From contig NC_092570.1 in assembly GCF_037975245.1 (NCBI RefSeq), positions 8,927,001 to 8,991,000 on the forward strand: 64,000 nt of DNA, read 5' to 3'. The notes beneath the pieces are model-generated. The model did not search any database and was not told where the DNA came from. It was given only the letters and a program-made list of their open reading frames with translations. The first letter of the stretch is position 1. The number at the start of each line of letters is the position of its first letter. The stretch comes from Apostichopus japonicus (taxonomy: Eukaryota > Echinodermata > Holothuroidea > Aspidochirotida > Stichopodidae). The translations under genes and the position numbers were made by a program. Below are positions 25,036 to 37,436 of this stretch, piece by piece.

Positions 25036-28000
25036 ATGGAATTTGAGAAAGCTCTTGAGAATGTCTTACAGAATCTGGGGTTTAACCACTGGCTCTACTT
25101 CCTTGCAATATCCTCAGTACAAATCTTTGGTAATCCCCACATTACAGCGATGGCTTTCCTTGGAAAAACACCTGGTTTCAGTTGCAATACAGATAAGGAA
25201 AAGAAGTTGGATCCTTGCAAAAGTCAATGTGACAAGTATGTCTTTGAGAAGAATTACACATCAATATCTACAGAGGTAGGTTGCATTATTGCATCTCATA
25301 GTGTGAAGCCACGTGTGTGCTGTGTAATGTGCAATGAATAAAATTCAATTCAATTCAGTTGTTTGCAGTGATCAAACAGTTGTGTGCAAAACCATTGTTC
25401 AGACTTTCCTCTGCATGCATACTGCGTGTGATATGTAAATCATACTGGCGAAGTAATTGAGAACATGAAAACAAACGTGAAACCGTTTTGTTTCTAACTT
25501 CTATCCGCAGTGGAATTTAGTCTGCGATGAAAGTTATAAAGTACCGCTGGCTCAGGAAATACTTATGTTCGGCTTCTTGCTGGGTGTGGTTGTCCTCGGA
25601 AGTGGATCAGACAAGATGGGCCGGCTGAGGACACTCATGATTTGTCTGTATATTCAAGTCATTGCGCAGGCATCCATGCTGTTTTGTACCTCATATTTTC
25701 AGTTTGCTTTGTCAAGGTTAGTGTCTTTTTCTACTCATTGCACCCCATGTGTACACCCTTTATCAGCTGTGGATGGGCATCAGTTTATTGTATGTTGCCT
25801 CAGATGACTATGCAGCTTGTCACTCTCAGGAGTGCATGCCTTTGAGGACAAGAACCTCTTGTTCTAGACAATTGTCCAATTATGAAATATGAATGCTTTG
25901 TATAGGCTCATGAACATGATTACCAGAGAGTAAATTTGAAATTAAACTGGCCAATGCTGATTTTGGTTCATTACTCACATTAACTATATTTCACTCCCCA
26001 CCAATTGCATTATTGTAAATGGTCTACATGAAATCCTTGAAATAATTCCTAAAGTTATAAGATTTATGAGCTATTAATTGGCCTTAACTGATAATGACAA
26101 GTGGGACATTTGACTCCACGTATGCAAAGTAAGAACTACATGCAGTTTCTCTGAAAGGATTTGTGGGAAAGAACATGGGGAAGATCTGTTGATACTTACT
26201 TTGATAGTGCAATAACCGGAAGAGTATTTATAGTCTACTCAATTAGATATCTCAAGAAGGTAAGCTTGGGCAAATCACATATTTAATAGGTGTATGAAAC
26301 ACATTGGGTATAAGAAACCTATAGTGTGTGGTGGAGGTCAAAGGTCATTTGGGGTCACCAGTGGTCAAATTGTGAAAACCTTGTAAACACGATATCTCAA
26401 GAAGGGAAGCTTGGCAGACCTCATATTAGGTGTGTAGAAGTACCTCATTACAAACAAGTCGCCTATTGTTTTTGGTGGAGGTCAAAGGTCGGTCGTCAGA
26501 GGTCAAATTGTGAAAACCTTGTAAACATATCTCAATATTGGAAGCTTGGGCAGATCTCATACTTGGTATGAAGGTGTATAACATTGAGTAAAAGAAACCT
26601 TTGATTTTGGTGGAGGCAAAGGTCATTGGAGGTCAACAAACGCCAAACGTCTACTTCACTCCCTCTTATCTGTCTCTCCACACTAACACATATTCCTAAA
26701 CATAATATCGTAAGGGAAGCTTGGACAGATTGCATATTTGGTATGTAATTGTACCACATTGAGTACAAGAAGGCTTAATAATGTGGGCGGAGGTCAATGG
26801 TCATTTGAGTTCACCAGGGGTCACATTGTGAACAGCATGTTTTACACAATATTTCAACAAGAACAGATGTCATATTTAGTATGTTGATGTATCACATTTA
26901 GTACAAGAAGCCTGTTGTTGAGGTCAATGGTCATTTCAGGACAGCCTGTGTCATTGTGAAATTATTGTTTGTCACATCACATTGCTTTTCACTGTATTAC
27001 TAAGATCAAGTATGTTGTGCACCCTCACTATACATTATTTCAGATTATGTTACATCATCGAAACCACAAATGCATGTTTGCATTCTGTTTTTTTTAGGTG
27101 TAAAAGTAAGTTGGCCTGATGTTTCGATCCTATGCAGGATCTTCTTCAGAGGCTAAATGACAAGTAACAGTAACAGAAGGGACAAAAACACGCACAGAAT
27201 ACAGACAGGTTAATGAGCACGGTGAACACAATGAGATACATGTAAGGGGATTAGTAGACAAGGGATGGAGAGAAGAAAGCAACAGGGGAAGAGGAGAGGT
27301 AGGAGATAAACAGTGGAGGGACAAAGGGAGGATTAAAGGAACGGTGTAGGGAATAAACTGGAGAAGGACATTCTGTCTTTTTTAAATTTAGGTTTCTGCT
27401 TGGATTCACTGCTGGAGGTTCCAGTCTGACCTCATATGTCATCATAATGGAAAACATTCTCTCTCATCATCGAGCTCTGGCCGGTACTGTTGGACAAATA
27501 GCTTTTGCCCTGGGAAATGTAGTAAGTATAACCCTCTAATAATCCAACCCAGACTGACCACAGAGTATGCTTTAAAGCAGCATTTTGCGTTTGGTCGCCG
27601 TTTTCTACTTTTTTGACATGTCCATCGAGTTTTTTACATATATCAATCACAAAACAGCAAACTAAGATATTAGCCAAGTTTTTCCCTGCCAACAACATTA
27701 ATTGGCGAGTAATTAAGGATATTTGCAGATAATGAGAAAAGTGTCCACGACAAATTCCACTTTTAAAATTAATCGCATACAGTTCCCCCAAATCCACTAG
27801 TTTGAATTCAACCAATCAGAGATGCAGGTTTTGTTACTAAAAATAGATTCAAGACTTTGCGTTGGTACAACCAGGGAGTTGTTATGGAACTAACTGGTAC
27901 AACTGCCATATAGACTGTACACAAATCAAGCATGGTGTTGTATTACATATTAGTCAATGACGTTCGTAGTGTTTAAATATTCATATTATGGGCTAGGTTT

Positions 28001-31000
28001 ATTGGCATCCCAATGGAAAATATCTTGGAGAAAAACAAAGTTGAAAGTTGCAAATTTTTCGACTTTGATGCCACCATTTGAAGTAAGATTTAAATAGATA
28101 AGTTAGTTATGTATGTCGTTATGGCATAATGGAGTCAATGAGGTTGAGAAAATCATAGAAAAGGACACAAAATGCTGCTTTAACATCTAGTGCATCGACT
28201 CTTAATACTGTCTACCTAATACTGTAATAAGCAAAATCAGTTGCTATGTTGAATTGTTCTGTAGCAGACTGCCTCTCTGCCTCCTATAACACTTATGAAT
28301 AACTATCAGTTACACTTCTACAAAAGAGGGAGAAATGAACAGATGAAGCCAAAAAACAAGCAAAATGAAGGAGCAATAGGTGTAGAAGTCGAGACGTGTG
28401 TATCGAGAACTTCTCTGTCGCTGTAAACACAGACAGCAACAAAAGAAGCAGAACCATTAACTGGAGATCTGATGATTGCAATCCCTCTCAGTTTTAATGG
28501 TTTTGTTGCAGGAGACATTTGAGATATGATGTTTTGTTGCTGTCGGTAACGGTTGATTTTTAAGGATGTTACAGCAAGTCTTGAGTTCTGTTAGTACTGT
28601 GTTGTGAGTACAGTTGTTTAAGTTGAGTCCTTCATTGTGACTTAGACTCTTTTCACTGTCATTATATAAAATGTGATTTGTTTTTTCTCACCAGACGTTT
28701 TCTTTGATGGCCTTTTACATCAGAGATTGGAGAATGCTGAGCCTTGCCATTGCTGTCACTAACGTTCCTTTTCTTTTCCTTTCATGGTAAGTCAGAGTAA
28801 TATTAATAGAAAGCTTCTTCATTACAAACAGCATTCACCAAAGGTTTAGTAGCTCTTATATATATTTATGGTTTATGGAATGGAAGCAAAAAGCTGAACT
28901 TCTAAAAGGATTTCAATCCATGTGAGTTAAGAATAAAATAGTACTGATGCCAAATGCCCAATATATTTGCAAGAAAACTACAATATAAAATAGCACTTTT
29001 GGAACACAAGGGTGTGTTACTGTGTATAAAGGGGTGATACTGTATTAAGTCAAGGTGGAAAAAAAATGAGGAAAAGTGAAATGTAGTTAATATTCAGATA
29101 GTTATTGATAAGATAACGGGGGTAAGTTGGGGATTCACCTTCCCATTCTTCCTTCCCCTTCCCCACGCCCCCCACCCTCCACCCACCCTCCACCTTCTAT
29201 CCACTTTCCATTTTTTGTTAAGTCACAATTGTTTGATTACTCTTTGACTGTCATATTCAGCTTGGTCTCTCTCCTGTGTCAGTTTCATTCCAGAGTCACC
29301 GCGATGGTTAATGTCAGAAGGTCGAATATCTGAAGCGGAAGATGCTCTTTATCGAGTCGGGAAAATGAGTAACCCAACCTTCAACAGACAAATGGTATCA
29401 ATAACAGAAACCAAAGAGGAAGGTCCTAAAGCTAATAGCGGAACATTTGATGCCTTCAGAACACCAGAGATAAGAAGGAGATTATTAGCATTAATGTTTG
29501 CATGGTAAATGGTCAGTTTACAGAAATTAAAGAAATGATATTTTCCTGTCGTTGTCAGTGCTGGAGTCTAAATAGAGAGAGAGTATTCTTGCATTTCAAA
29601 CAATAACATTCATATTCTTTTCTTGGGATCATTACTGCTATGATGTTTTATCTGAGAAATAAAGGATTTTCATAGTAAAATATCTTCATATCAGACTGTC
29701 ATAATTCAGCCCCTGCATTTTTTGTTCATATTGGCTTGTTTTGAGTGTCTTATAATGTTATTTAAATTAAAATGTGGGATGTTTCTTAATTGCCAATAAA
29801 AAATATCAACCGGAATTCTTTAAAGCAACATTTTATGTGTAGTCTCTAGTTTTGCTGCAGTGATATCCAAAATCCCAAAGGTCGATTAAAAGTATGATAC
29901 CCTTAGACTTCCCTCAAATTTTTACGACTGCTAAGCAAGTCATGTTATCGTAGTGAATGCAACAGAATAACAATTAAACCTATGTCCATAGTTCCTCATC
30001 AAATGATCATTTCTATCCATTTTCTTCAGATTATTTTTTGTTTTGTTTTTGTGACAGGTTTACATGTAGTTTTGTTTACTATGGACTCACTATGAATGCT
30101 ACCAGCCAGGGCAGTAACATGTACGTTAGTTTCGCTCTTTCTGGTCTAGTAGAGGTCCCTGCTCATCTCATTTGTACTGTTGCTTTAAATCGGTGAGTAA
30201 ATTCTGCTGTCACACCTGTCTTCAATATGACATTGAGATTATAAGAACTATATCTAATTTTTATTTTTTTAATGCTACATAATTTTATGTAGATTTTTAA
30301 TCCTTTAAGGTAAATTGCCATCATTGTAGGGTTGTTAAATTAGACAATTGAATGACTTAATGAGCGGGGAAGCTTTGAGAGTGAAGGTAAAATTGTTTAT
30401 TTAATCTTTAGATTGGGTGATTATGGTTAGATTGGTTGGACATGTTTGAGAGCAGTAATGATGAATTTAAAGCAGAAGTGTGTGCACACAACATTAATTC
30501 CTGCCTCCATCAGATAGGCTATTGCTGCAATGTTACCTTCAGAAGAGACATTAACACTTATAGATATTTATGCAATGCACTAAATGAGTTTCAATAATTG
30601 AGCGTTAAAGATAAAGAAAACCATTTGATTATTTCAGAATTGGAAGGAAGAGATGTCTGTTTTTGGCATTTTTTACCGGTGGCCTGTCTTGCCTTTTTGT
30701 GGACTTCACTTCATCAAGTAAGATTAAGCTGACTTTTCCTTTGATACATATTAATCTTCTAATCATTTGTAAATATTTTCAGATGTTAATCCAACTCTTT
30801 GCATTAATTCTGGGATTGTGTTTATTCTGCTGCATACTCTGATGATAATACTACAGGTCATTAGGTTAATCAAGGTTTGTTGGAATACACAAGAAAACAT
30901 CTAAATTTAATTAAATTTCTAATCTTCACTTTTATAATCAATGTTTCTGAAATAGTAATACTTCTTTGGTTTTAATCAGTATCTTTCCTTCATTTCTGGC

Positions 31001-34000
31001 CAATAATTATATTTTTAATCTTCCATACTTCTACATGTGTTTCTATATCTGTTTTACATTTCATTTATATTATACTACCTGCTTTCATTTGCATCTACTG
31101 GTTCTGCCACCCTCCCACCCCCCACTACCCATATTGACTTGTCTTTGTATATGGGAGCCCAGGGGGAGATGAGCTCTGGGTTACCCTCATTTAAATTAAT
31201 AAATAACAGAATAGCCAATGCATTTAAATTGGAAACGTTGTCTATTGTGTTTTTCTTGTATGCTTCTTTTATTATTATTTCTTCCATACATTTCATTCAG
31301 AAATGAACAGACTATTTTGCATTAAAAATATCTTTCATACTCCTTCTCGTAGCTTCTGGGTTATTTTCACCACTGTCATTATCACTGGTCGGTAAAATGG
31401 GTATAGCCATGGCTTTCAACGGAATATATCTCTTCTCACTGGAACTATTTCCAACTGTTATAAGGTCAGTTACAAATGATGTCCTTCAGATGAAACTCTG
31501 TTCTTATAAAACCCCATTATGTATTTCCATATAAACACAAAATAACCGATCTCTCACTGAACAATCATGTTTGGTGCTATGTTATAGTAAATATAAAACA
31601 TATTATTGTTTTGGTCAATATGAAAGCATGCGTACAATTAATATTTTCATCTCAACCGAAACAATAGTATAGAATGGAACACCTATGTTTTGGTTTGGAT
31701 TTTCAATTTTTTTAAATTAAGGCAAAAAAGTACATCATCGTGATTGTGTGGTTAGTTACTGTACCGAAAAAAAGATTGTTTAGATCGTCGAGATTAAATG
31801 CGTAGTGGGGCGTTAAGTACTTGTGACAATGCTCAGGTAATCTAAGGCCAGAATGAAATTGGTAGTTACACATTGCATGACATTAACCGGTGCTCTGGCC
31901 AAGTGGATAAAGGCTGAGGCATGCAATTTTAGATTTGAGTTAAAACGTTGAATTGAAAGCCACTTGATGTGAAAGTTGTAATCCATAAGCCCGTGTGGGC
32001 TTCTCCCACATTCGTGGTTGCTTAAGCAACTTAAAAATAGCTGCCTGATTATTAAATATTGCCAATGAGACACTGGCTTGTGATCGTTTGACTGGACAAC
32101 TGATGAAATTCAACCAGATATGAATCATAAAGCTGTATATATTGTCCTGTGTCTTTATTAATATCTAGGAATTTAACCACGTCACTCTATTGCGAATTCA
32201 TTTTACTTTGACGTAGAAATCTTTACATTTTATTATTTTAATACCTCACTTTGAACTCATTGTACAGTATTTTTACAGCTTTGATCAAATTGTAGTTGTG
32301 ACATAGTAAAGAATATTCAAAGATCATTGCAAGATATATTGTTCATTTCCTATAGGAATGGTGCAATGGGATTGTGTTCAATGGCTGCTAGAGTTGGAGG
32401 TATTGCTGCTCCACTCTTATCGAATTATGTAAGTATATAATTCAAATAAATTGCTGTCATTACCTCACGATGGGAAGGATGCACTTTGAAGTTTAGTTTT
32501 GATACTTCCAACACAATGGAAGATTCCTAGTGCAGCTTGTGTTTACTGATATAAGCCTGACAAGGCTGACATACGGCTTGTACATATTGGAGACGTTGAT
32601 GGCGATATCAGCACCCTTATATTGAACCAAGTTTCAGTGTTAGCGTTGTTGCTGCTTACAGTCTTGTATAGTACAATGCTATCCATGTGAAATAAACACA
32701 ACTTTAATGTGGATTCGAGTATTTTTCATGACCTATCATCAAGCTATTGTGTCTGGTAGGTTTGCTGTACAGGGAGATGCCTCTACTTTCAAAGGAATAT
32801 GAAGTAACTTCCTTTTTTTCAAATATTTTTTATTTTAGGGAGAAGATATCACGTTTGTGGGATTTGGAGTGACTGGTGTCATCAGTGGGTTGCTGATGTT
32901 GATGTTACCAGAGACCTTAGGATTGCCACTACCAGAAACCATTGACGATGTGGAATGTTGGAAAAGTATTTAGTTTGAACTTTTGAGATCATTAGTCTAG
33001 ATATGTTGAACATTATTTGTAAAAGTTTTCACTAATGTATCTTTTTGCTATTGTAGTGAAAATTATTTTATTGCAAATAATTGCCCATCAGCTGGGTCCA
33101 GAGCTTAGAGGTATTTAAGCAACAGTAACAATAACATGTATGATATGCTGGAGGATTGCAAGCAACAGTAACAATAACATGTATGATATGCTGGAGGTCT
33201 GCAAGCAACAGTAACAATAACATGTATGATATGCTGGAGGTCTGCAAGCAACAGTAACAATAACATGTATGATATGCTGGAGGTCTGCAAGCAACAGTAA
33301 CAATAACATGTATGATATGCTGGGTCCAGAGCACAGAGGTCTGTAAGCATCAGTAACACTAGCACTGTAGACCATGTATTGTCTATGCCACCTTTATCTG
33401 TGTGCTGGTTTCTCCAGCCCCGATATGCAACCATTAATACTAATACAGCGCACATGTATCCCATAATGTCCTTCAAGTCACATAAACATATGCAGAATAT
33501 TTTTTCATCATCACAACAACAAAGCACCTTTTCCACAGTTTTAGTTGTTTTATTTTTTTATACCCAAACTATCAATTTCAAAGGTTTATTTAAATGCACT
33601 ATGATTGTAGGCCAAGGGCTTATTTTTCAAATGTGAGGGAAGACTATTCAAGACTAGTTCTAACCCAGTGGCGGAGTGTCCATACAGTCGGGGGGGGGGG
33701 GGGCGGATGCCCCCCTGACGGACTCAAATGGACTGCTGGCGCCCTTTTCAGCTTTTTACCACTTTTACTTATTCTGGATTATTGACTTTTTTATTGCACT
33801 CTCATCTACCTATTGACATTTGTCTCATTATCTACAAATTAGCAAGGGTCATTTCCGGCGATCTAGGGAGTATCTTTACTCAAAAATTTCTGTATATGCT
33901 CCGCGCCAACCTATGGTGGCGCTCCGCTTAGATAGTGTCGAAAGCGCCCCTACAGACCATTCTCGCCCCCCTGACCAATACCCCTAGCTCCGCCACTGTT

Positions 34001-34218
34001 CTAACCCAATATTCATGTGATGTCTTGCATGCCATTTTCTTCAATAAACCATTGATAGTAAACTGACGGTTTTCTCGATAATAAGTAAGATGGAAAAAAT
34101 AGTACATGACTCTGACAGTATTCCATCAATGAAAGGCAACTAATAGAGTCATTTTGTTCTAATTCCAGATTCCAAGAAGAGCAGGACATCTTCCAAGATT
34201 ACCGTTAGTGTCAGCTGA
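25036..34218 (+). CDS. SLC22-family organic ion transporter (MFS), eleven exons
   Basis: Coding exons: 25036-25275, 25511-25716, 27392-27521, 28695-28786, 29283-29504, 30058-30192, 30638-30717, 31353-31464, 32356-32428, 32839-32965, 34169-34218. All borders are AG/GT and phases agree; the product is 488 residues. Seen: first membrane helix, a Cys-bearing extracellular loop (about 39-90) shorter than usual, the major-facilitator motif GSGSDKMGRLRTL (about 110-122), RFLLGFTAGG (149-158), PESPRWL (226-232), IGRKR, ELFPTVIRN and PETLGLPLPETIDDVE (454-469). This motif series is that of plasma-membrane organic cation/carnitine/anion carriers. The substrate and the member within SLC22 cannot be told. 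A non-coding exon upstream is expected, because an acceptor AG lies at 25011-25012. A read-through of exon 10 gives another C-terminus ending at 32973. Confidence 0.88.
26240..26960 (+). repeat. Dispersed tandem repeat with AGGTCA half-sites (SLC22 intron 2)
   Basis: About five units of 110-140 bp, each with aaccttgtaaac, atatctcaagaaggg, a gtaccacattgag-like block and tggaggtcaaaggtcattt. A perfect AGGTCAAAGGTCA lies at 26335-26347. The same family recurs at 44580, 46480, 51100, 54240 and 62060. Confidence 0.8.
27114..27153 (-). ncRNA. Second hammerhead-ribozyme-like motif (minus strand)
   Basis: Read on the minus strand: GCCT (stem I), CTGAAGA core, A, GATCC-TGCATA-GGATC (5-bp stem II), GAAA, CA, then UC as the cleavage position, and AGGC, which pairs with GCCT. 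The order and the odd extra A match the motif at 20028. Such sequences are typical of Penelope-like element ends; no Penelope coding region is seen beside it. Confidence 0.5.
27576..28179. mobile_element. TTAA-flanked MITE, 604 bp
   Basis: TTAA is present on both sides (27572-27575 and 28180-28183). The ends agcagcattttg and caaaatgctgct are exact inverted repeats. This fits piggyBac- or Kolobok-type target choice. It sits in intron 3 of the SLC22 gene, and a related left end occurs at 29824. Confidence 0.8.
29824..29990. mobile_element. Fragment related to the 27576 MITE
   Basis: TTAA followed by agcaacattttatgtg resembles the left end at 27576. The right end was not found, so the limits are approximate. 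Confidence 0.4.
31889..32040 (+). mobile_element. tRNA-derived SINE, copy 1
   Basis: It opens with ggtgctctggccaagtgg, a good polymerase III box A of Ser/Leu-tRNA type. A degenerate box B and a body follow, with atccataagccc and ttctcccacattcgtggt. The body matches the minus-strand copy at 62894-63020. Confidence 0.6.
33117..33345. repeat. 43-bp minisatellite, five copies
   Basis: Units aagcaacagtaacaataaca begin at 33117, 33160, 33203, 33246 and 33289. It lies in the last intron (or alternative 3' UTR) of the SLC22 gene. There are no unique spacers, so it is not a CRISPR array. Confidence 0.95.
33666..33998. mobile_element. hAT-like MITE, 333 bp, perfect 8-bp target duplication
   Basis: The ends cagtggcggag and ctccgccactg are exact inverted repeats. 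The octamer ttctaacc flanks both sides (33658-33665 and 33999-34006). It carries the palindromic segment gcgccaacctatggtggcgc, shared with 7435 and 49130. Confidence 0.85.
34043..34048 (+). terminator. AATAAA poly(A) signal for the short SLC22 isoform (possible)
   Basis: AATAAA lies about 1.07 kb after the read-through stop at 32971-32973 and before the last exon, so it could end a transcript that retains the intron start. Confidence 0.3.
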
Positions 34219-36639
34219 GAATCTTCAACGATAGATGCCTTGATGAAGTCGAAGTTCTGGATCCTTGTTTGTTCTTATGTTGAGTGTGCCTTATGAAGAA
34301 AAATATCAGGAATCTAAGCTTCCTCTCTCTTGTCACAGAATTGGCCCCTCGCTTATAGAACACAACAGCACTCATGTAAAGTATTTATTGCAGATTATAT
34401 TTGCAAAACAGTGGGTTTGGAAGATAAAGTAGTAAAAGAATTTAAAAAAAAAATGAAGTTATATCAGTCAAGGACTACAGTTAAATTATTATGTTTTTTT
34501 CTCTCCTTTGTGACTGCAGAGCGCACAAAAGATCACCTTTTTGTTATCTAACAGCACAACCAATAATAAGTTAGGCAGACGTTTTGTTCGGTGGTAATGT
34601 TCAGCCAATTTGACTGTTCATGCAAGTTCTCATATTACTCTGAGGTTGCTTTGTAAATATAAAAAACTAGACTGTTCTTATAGAAATTTTAAGTAAAGAT
34701 TACAATTCAAATTCTGTGAAAGAATTTTGTGATTGCAATCGTAGAGTTTTTCTACGTGAAATATGAACTATGATGAAAATCCTAAAAATTCTAGAAATTA
34801 TTTGACTAGAAAAGCTATTGATCCAGACATGACACATGTTAGTAGACATGTTTCTTTTGTAGTGGTTATAAAACTCTCTTTAATTGGGAGGTCATGCATC
34901 TCTGGCAATGATGTAGACATAGTTCTCAATGGAAGCATTAAGGTGCAGAAACCTTGTAAGACGTTTTGCAGCTTTCAAGAAAATATAAAGTGTTTCAGTT
35001 CGCATTTTAAAAATTTCACCAAGAAATTGGAATTGTTTTTATTCTTTCACAGTGAAAAACCTTACTTTAAAAAATGAATCACTTAAATGTTTGGGAAGTG
35101 TGTGGAAAATATCTAATTAAATTTCAACAGTTTAACATTTTCTGCCCTACAAATTAATACTAAAATGATCAGTAATGCATCTGTTCTAGTTCACCTCTCC
35201 CAATGTAGTGTTTAGTAAAAATTCTATGGAGCTTTCTATGAAGCATGCTATTGGGTATGCGATACTATGGAGCAGTTATTCTACATATATCACAAGGTAC
35301 AATTAACAAGTAATTATGGTTGAATGATGATAACAATTCTTTTGTGCAGTGTAAGCTAAAAATCCGGTTGTGGTCATTTTTGGCAGACCACACAGATTTT
35401 CCAAAACCTGTTGTGGCAATAATATGAGAAACCAACAACTTAGTCTTGTACAACATGGCTGTTCATTAACTTTTAGTATAAATGGAAGTATTAGCAAACT
35501 TGGAATTGACTGGAAACATGTGAAGTGGATAACTTGTCATTTGTTAGCAAACTGTTATTGGCAGAATGTAATGTCAAAATTTTTGTTAATATTTTGATGG
35601 CAGCTTAACAAATGTAATGGTTAAAAGAATGCATGTAGTGGCTGATATAATCAGGAAAACTTATCCAGGATTTTTTTTCTTCTATTATATACATAAGATG
35701 TGTATTTTTATTATTTGGTTTCATATTTGGTCTTGTACATATATCTTTATATGGTTAACTTTATTTATGAGATGGTGAAGATTTTGCTACAGTGTCATAC
35801 ACTGTGCTATCGTTGCTACAATATCAAGGTTATATTTTTAAACTATATTTTCGGTTGCTTTTTTGGCTCAATTTGTTTTGTGACGGTTTTAAAAATAAAA
35901 AGGAGATGCACTGATTCAGCTACAACTCCAAACAGTGAGCCACTTTCAGTGTAACAGGCAAAAGTATCATAATTTGAAGTTTTGTGCATGTTATGAAAAG
36001 TTATGATATGCATGTTATGAAAATCCAAAGTTTGTTTTCTCTCCTTGTTAGAAATTTGGTTGATATCACTGCTAATAAGATTTATTGTCATAGCTCTGGT
36101 CAGATTTGGTTCCTTTTCAACGATCGCTGAACTTAGAAATTTATATTTTGAAATGTATTTTGAAGGGGTTATATTATATGACACTTTTTTTGATAGCAAA
36201 TAATGATTCTAACAGCTATATTTATATTATGATTATTTCATGTAACAAATCATGGAAACATATTTATTGATTAGGAAAGAAAGATTATTTTTGTCCAGTT
36301 TTCAGAATACTGTCCTACCATTTTAATAGCTAACAAGTAAGCTTAGTCACTAGAGATACCTGCCTCAAAATTTGAAAAAGTGACAATTTATTTTGTCTTA
36401 AAGTAAATGTGATGTTGTAGGTTTATTCTGGCAACAACAGACTTTAAACACTTTTATGTCATTAGTGTGGGAATGGAATTGAATTCTCTGTATGTTACAT
36501 GATTGCTAGCCAACCAGCCTTTGAGGTGTGAGGTAGCAAAGCCAACTGTTTGAAGCCAAGTGTCCGGGAATTATGGTCCAATTGATACCATTATCGATGA
36601 CTTATAATGATATGACAGTGAGAGGCTAAGATGTTATGT
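34219..36639 (+). other. Likely 3' UTR of the SLC22 gene, then gene-free AT-rich DNA
   Basis: No coding signal or repeat was recognised. An AATAAA at 35894-35899 is one possible end of the transcript. Confidence 0.35.
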
Positions 36640-37027
36640 TGTCCAGATGAGGAGGGGTGTTTATGTTTTCTTATTTGGGGGGGGGATAAATCACCATAAG
36701 TATACATGGTTGTACCCTTGCTCTGCCCTCTGGATCAATTTCAAATTTTAGCAAGGAGAGTACAAAATTTGGCTTACATCCATTGGGAGAAGGGTCTGAG
36801 GGGAGAGGTTTTCCCCTCCCTTTGAGAAATTTTTGTTTTGGTGAGGCGTCAAAATGGGATATGGTGCTAAAATTTCCAACATTTTAACTACATTTGTGTA
36901 GAACAACTCAAAATCTTTGGCAATGCGTACAACTTTACATTTGTGCACTATTTTGTTTTTGCTCACCTTCCCTTTTTCTTCCCCGAAAATTTCTGTGGGG
37001 AATTCAACTCCCCCCACCCCGCCACTA
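36640..37027. mobile_element. hAT-like non-autonomous element, sister of 9225-9581
   Basis: Blocks ggcttacatcc, tccctttgagaaa and actacatttgtgtag occur in the same order as in the element at 9225. The right end is ccccgccactaatt. The target duplication could not be identified. Confidence 0.55.
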
Positions 37028-37436
37028 ATTGCTAAGAACTAAGATGTTTCATTTGTTTTAAACAGAATTATTCAGCGAAAGAAAGTGTAGTGATCTGATG
37101 TGCATAATATACACAGGCATTTTCATGCATGATTAATCACAAGGGTTAGCAAATGTTGGGTCATTCCATTGCGATGCTTTTGTTGCTGATGCGGTAGGCA
37201 CTGATATTACTGAAAAATGTTTGGTCATTTAGTCAAGTTATCGATCTAATTTGTCTTTCTAACGAGGCCGATAACTAAGGTTATGTCAGACTGCAACAGT
37301 TTATAAACAGCCGCTGCCTCATGGCACCCATTTAATTTGAAGCTCACATCCATTCTATGACACATTATTAAAGGTGGATTGAGTTAAATGTTATGGACAT
37401 GTTGTGGATATGAGAATTGTTTAATAAGGCATTGAA

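Noticed and set aside
33117-33345. CRISPR-like direct repeats
   Set aside because: Units abut without unique spacers, and the context is eukaryotic with introns.
33105-33536. 143-residue Cys/Leu-rich frame on the minus strand
   Set aside because: Generated by the 43-bp minisatellite, which is open in all three minus frames.
34763-35077. 104-residue plus-strand frame in the presumed SLC22 3' UTR
   Set aside because: No homology recognised and lies after the terminal exon; probably chance.
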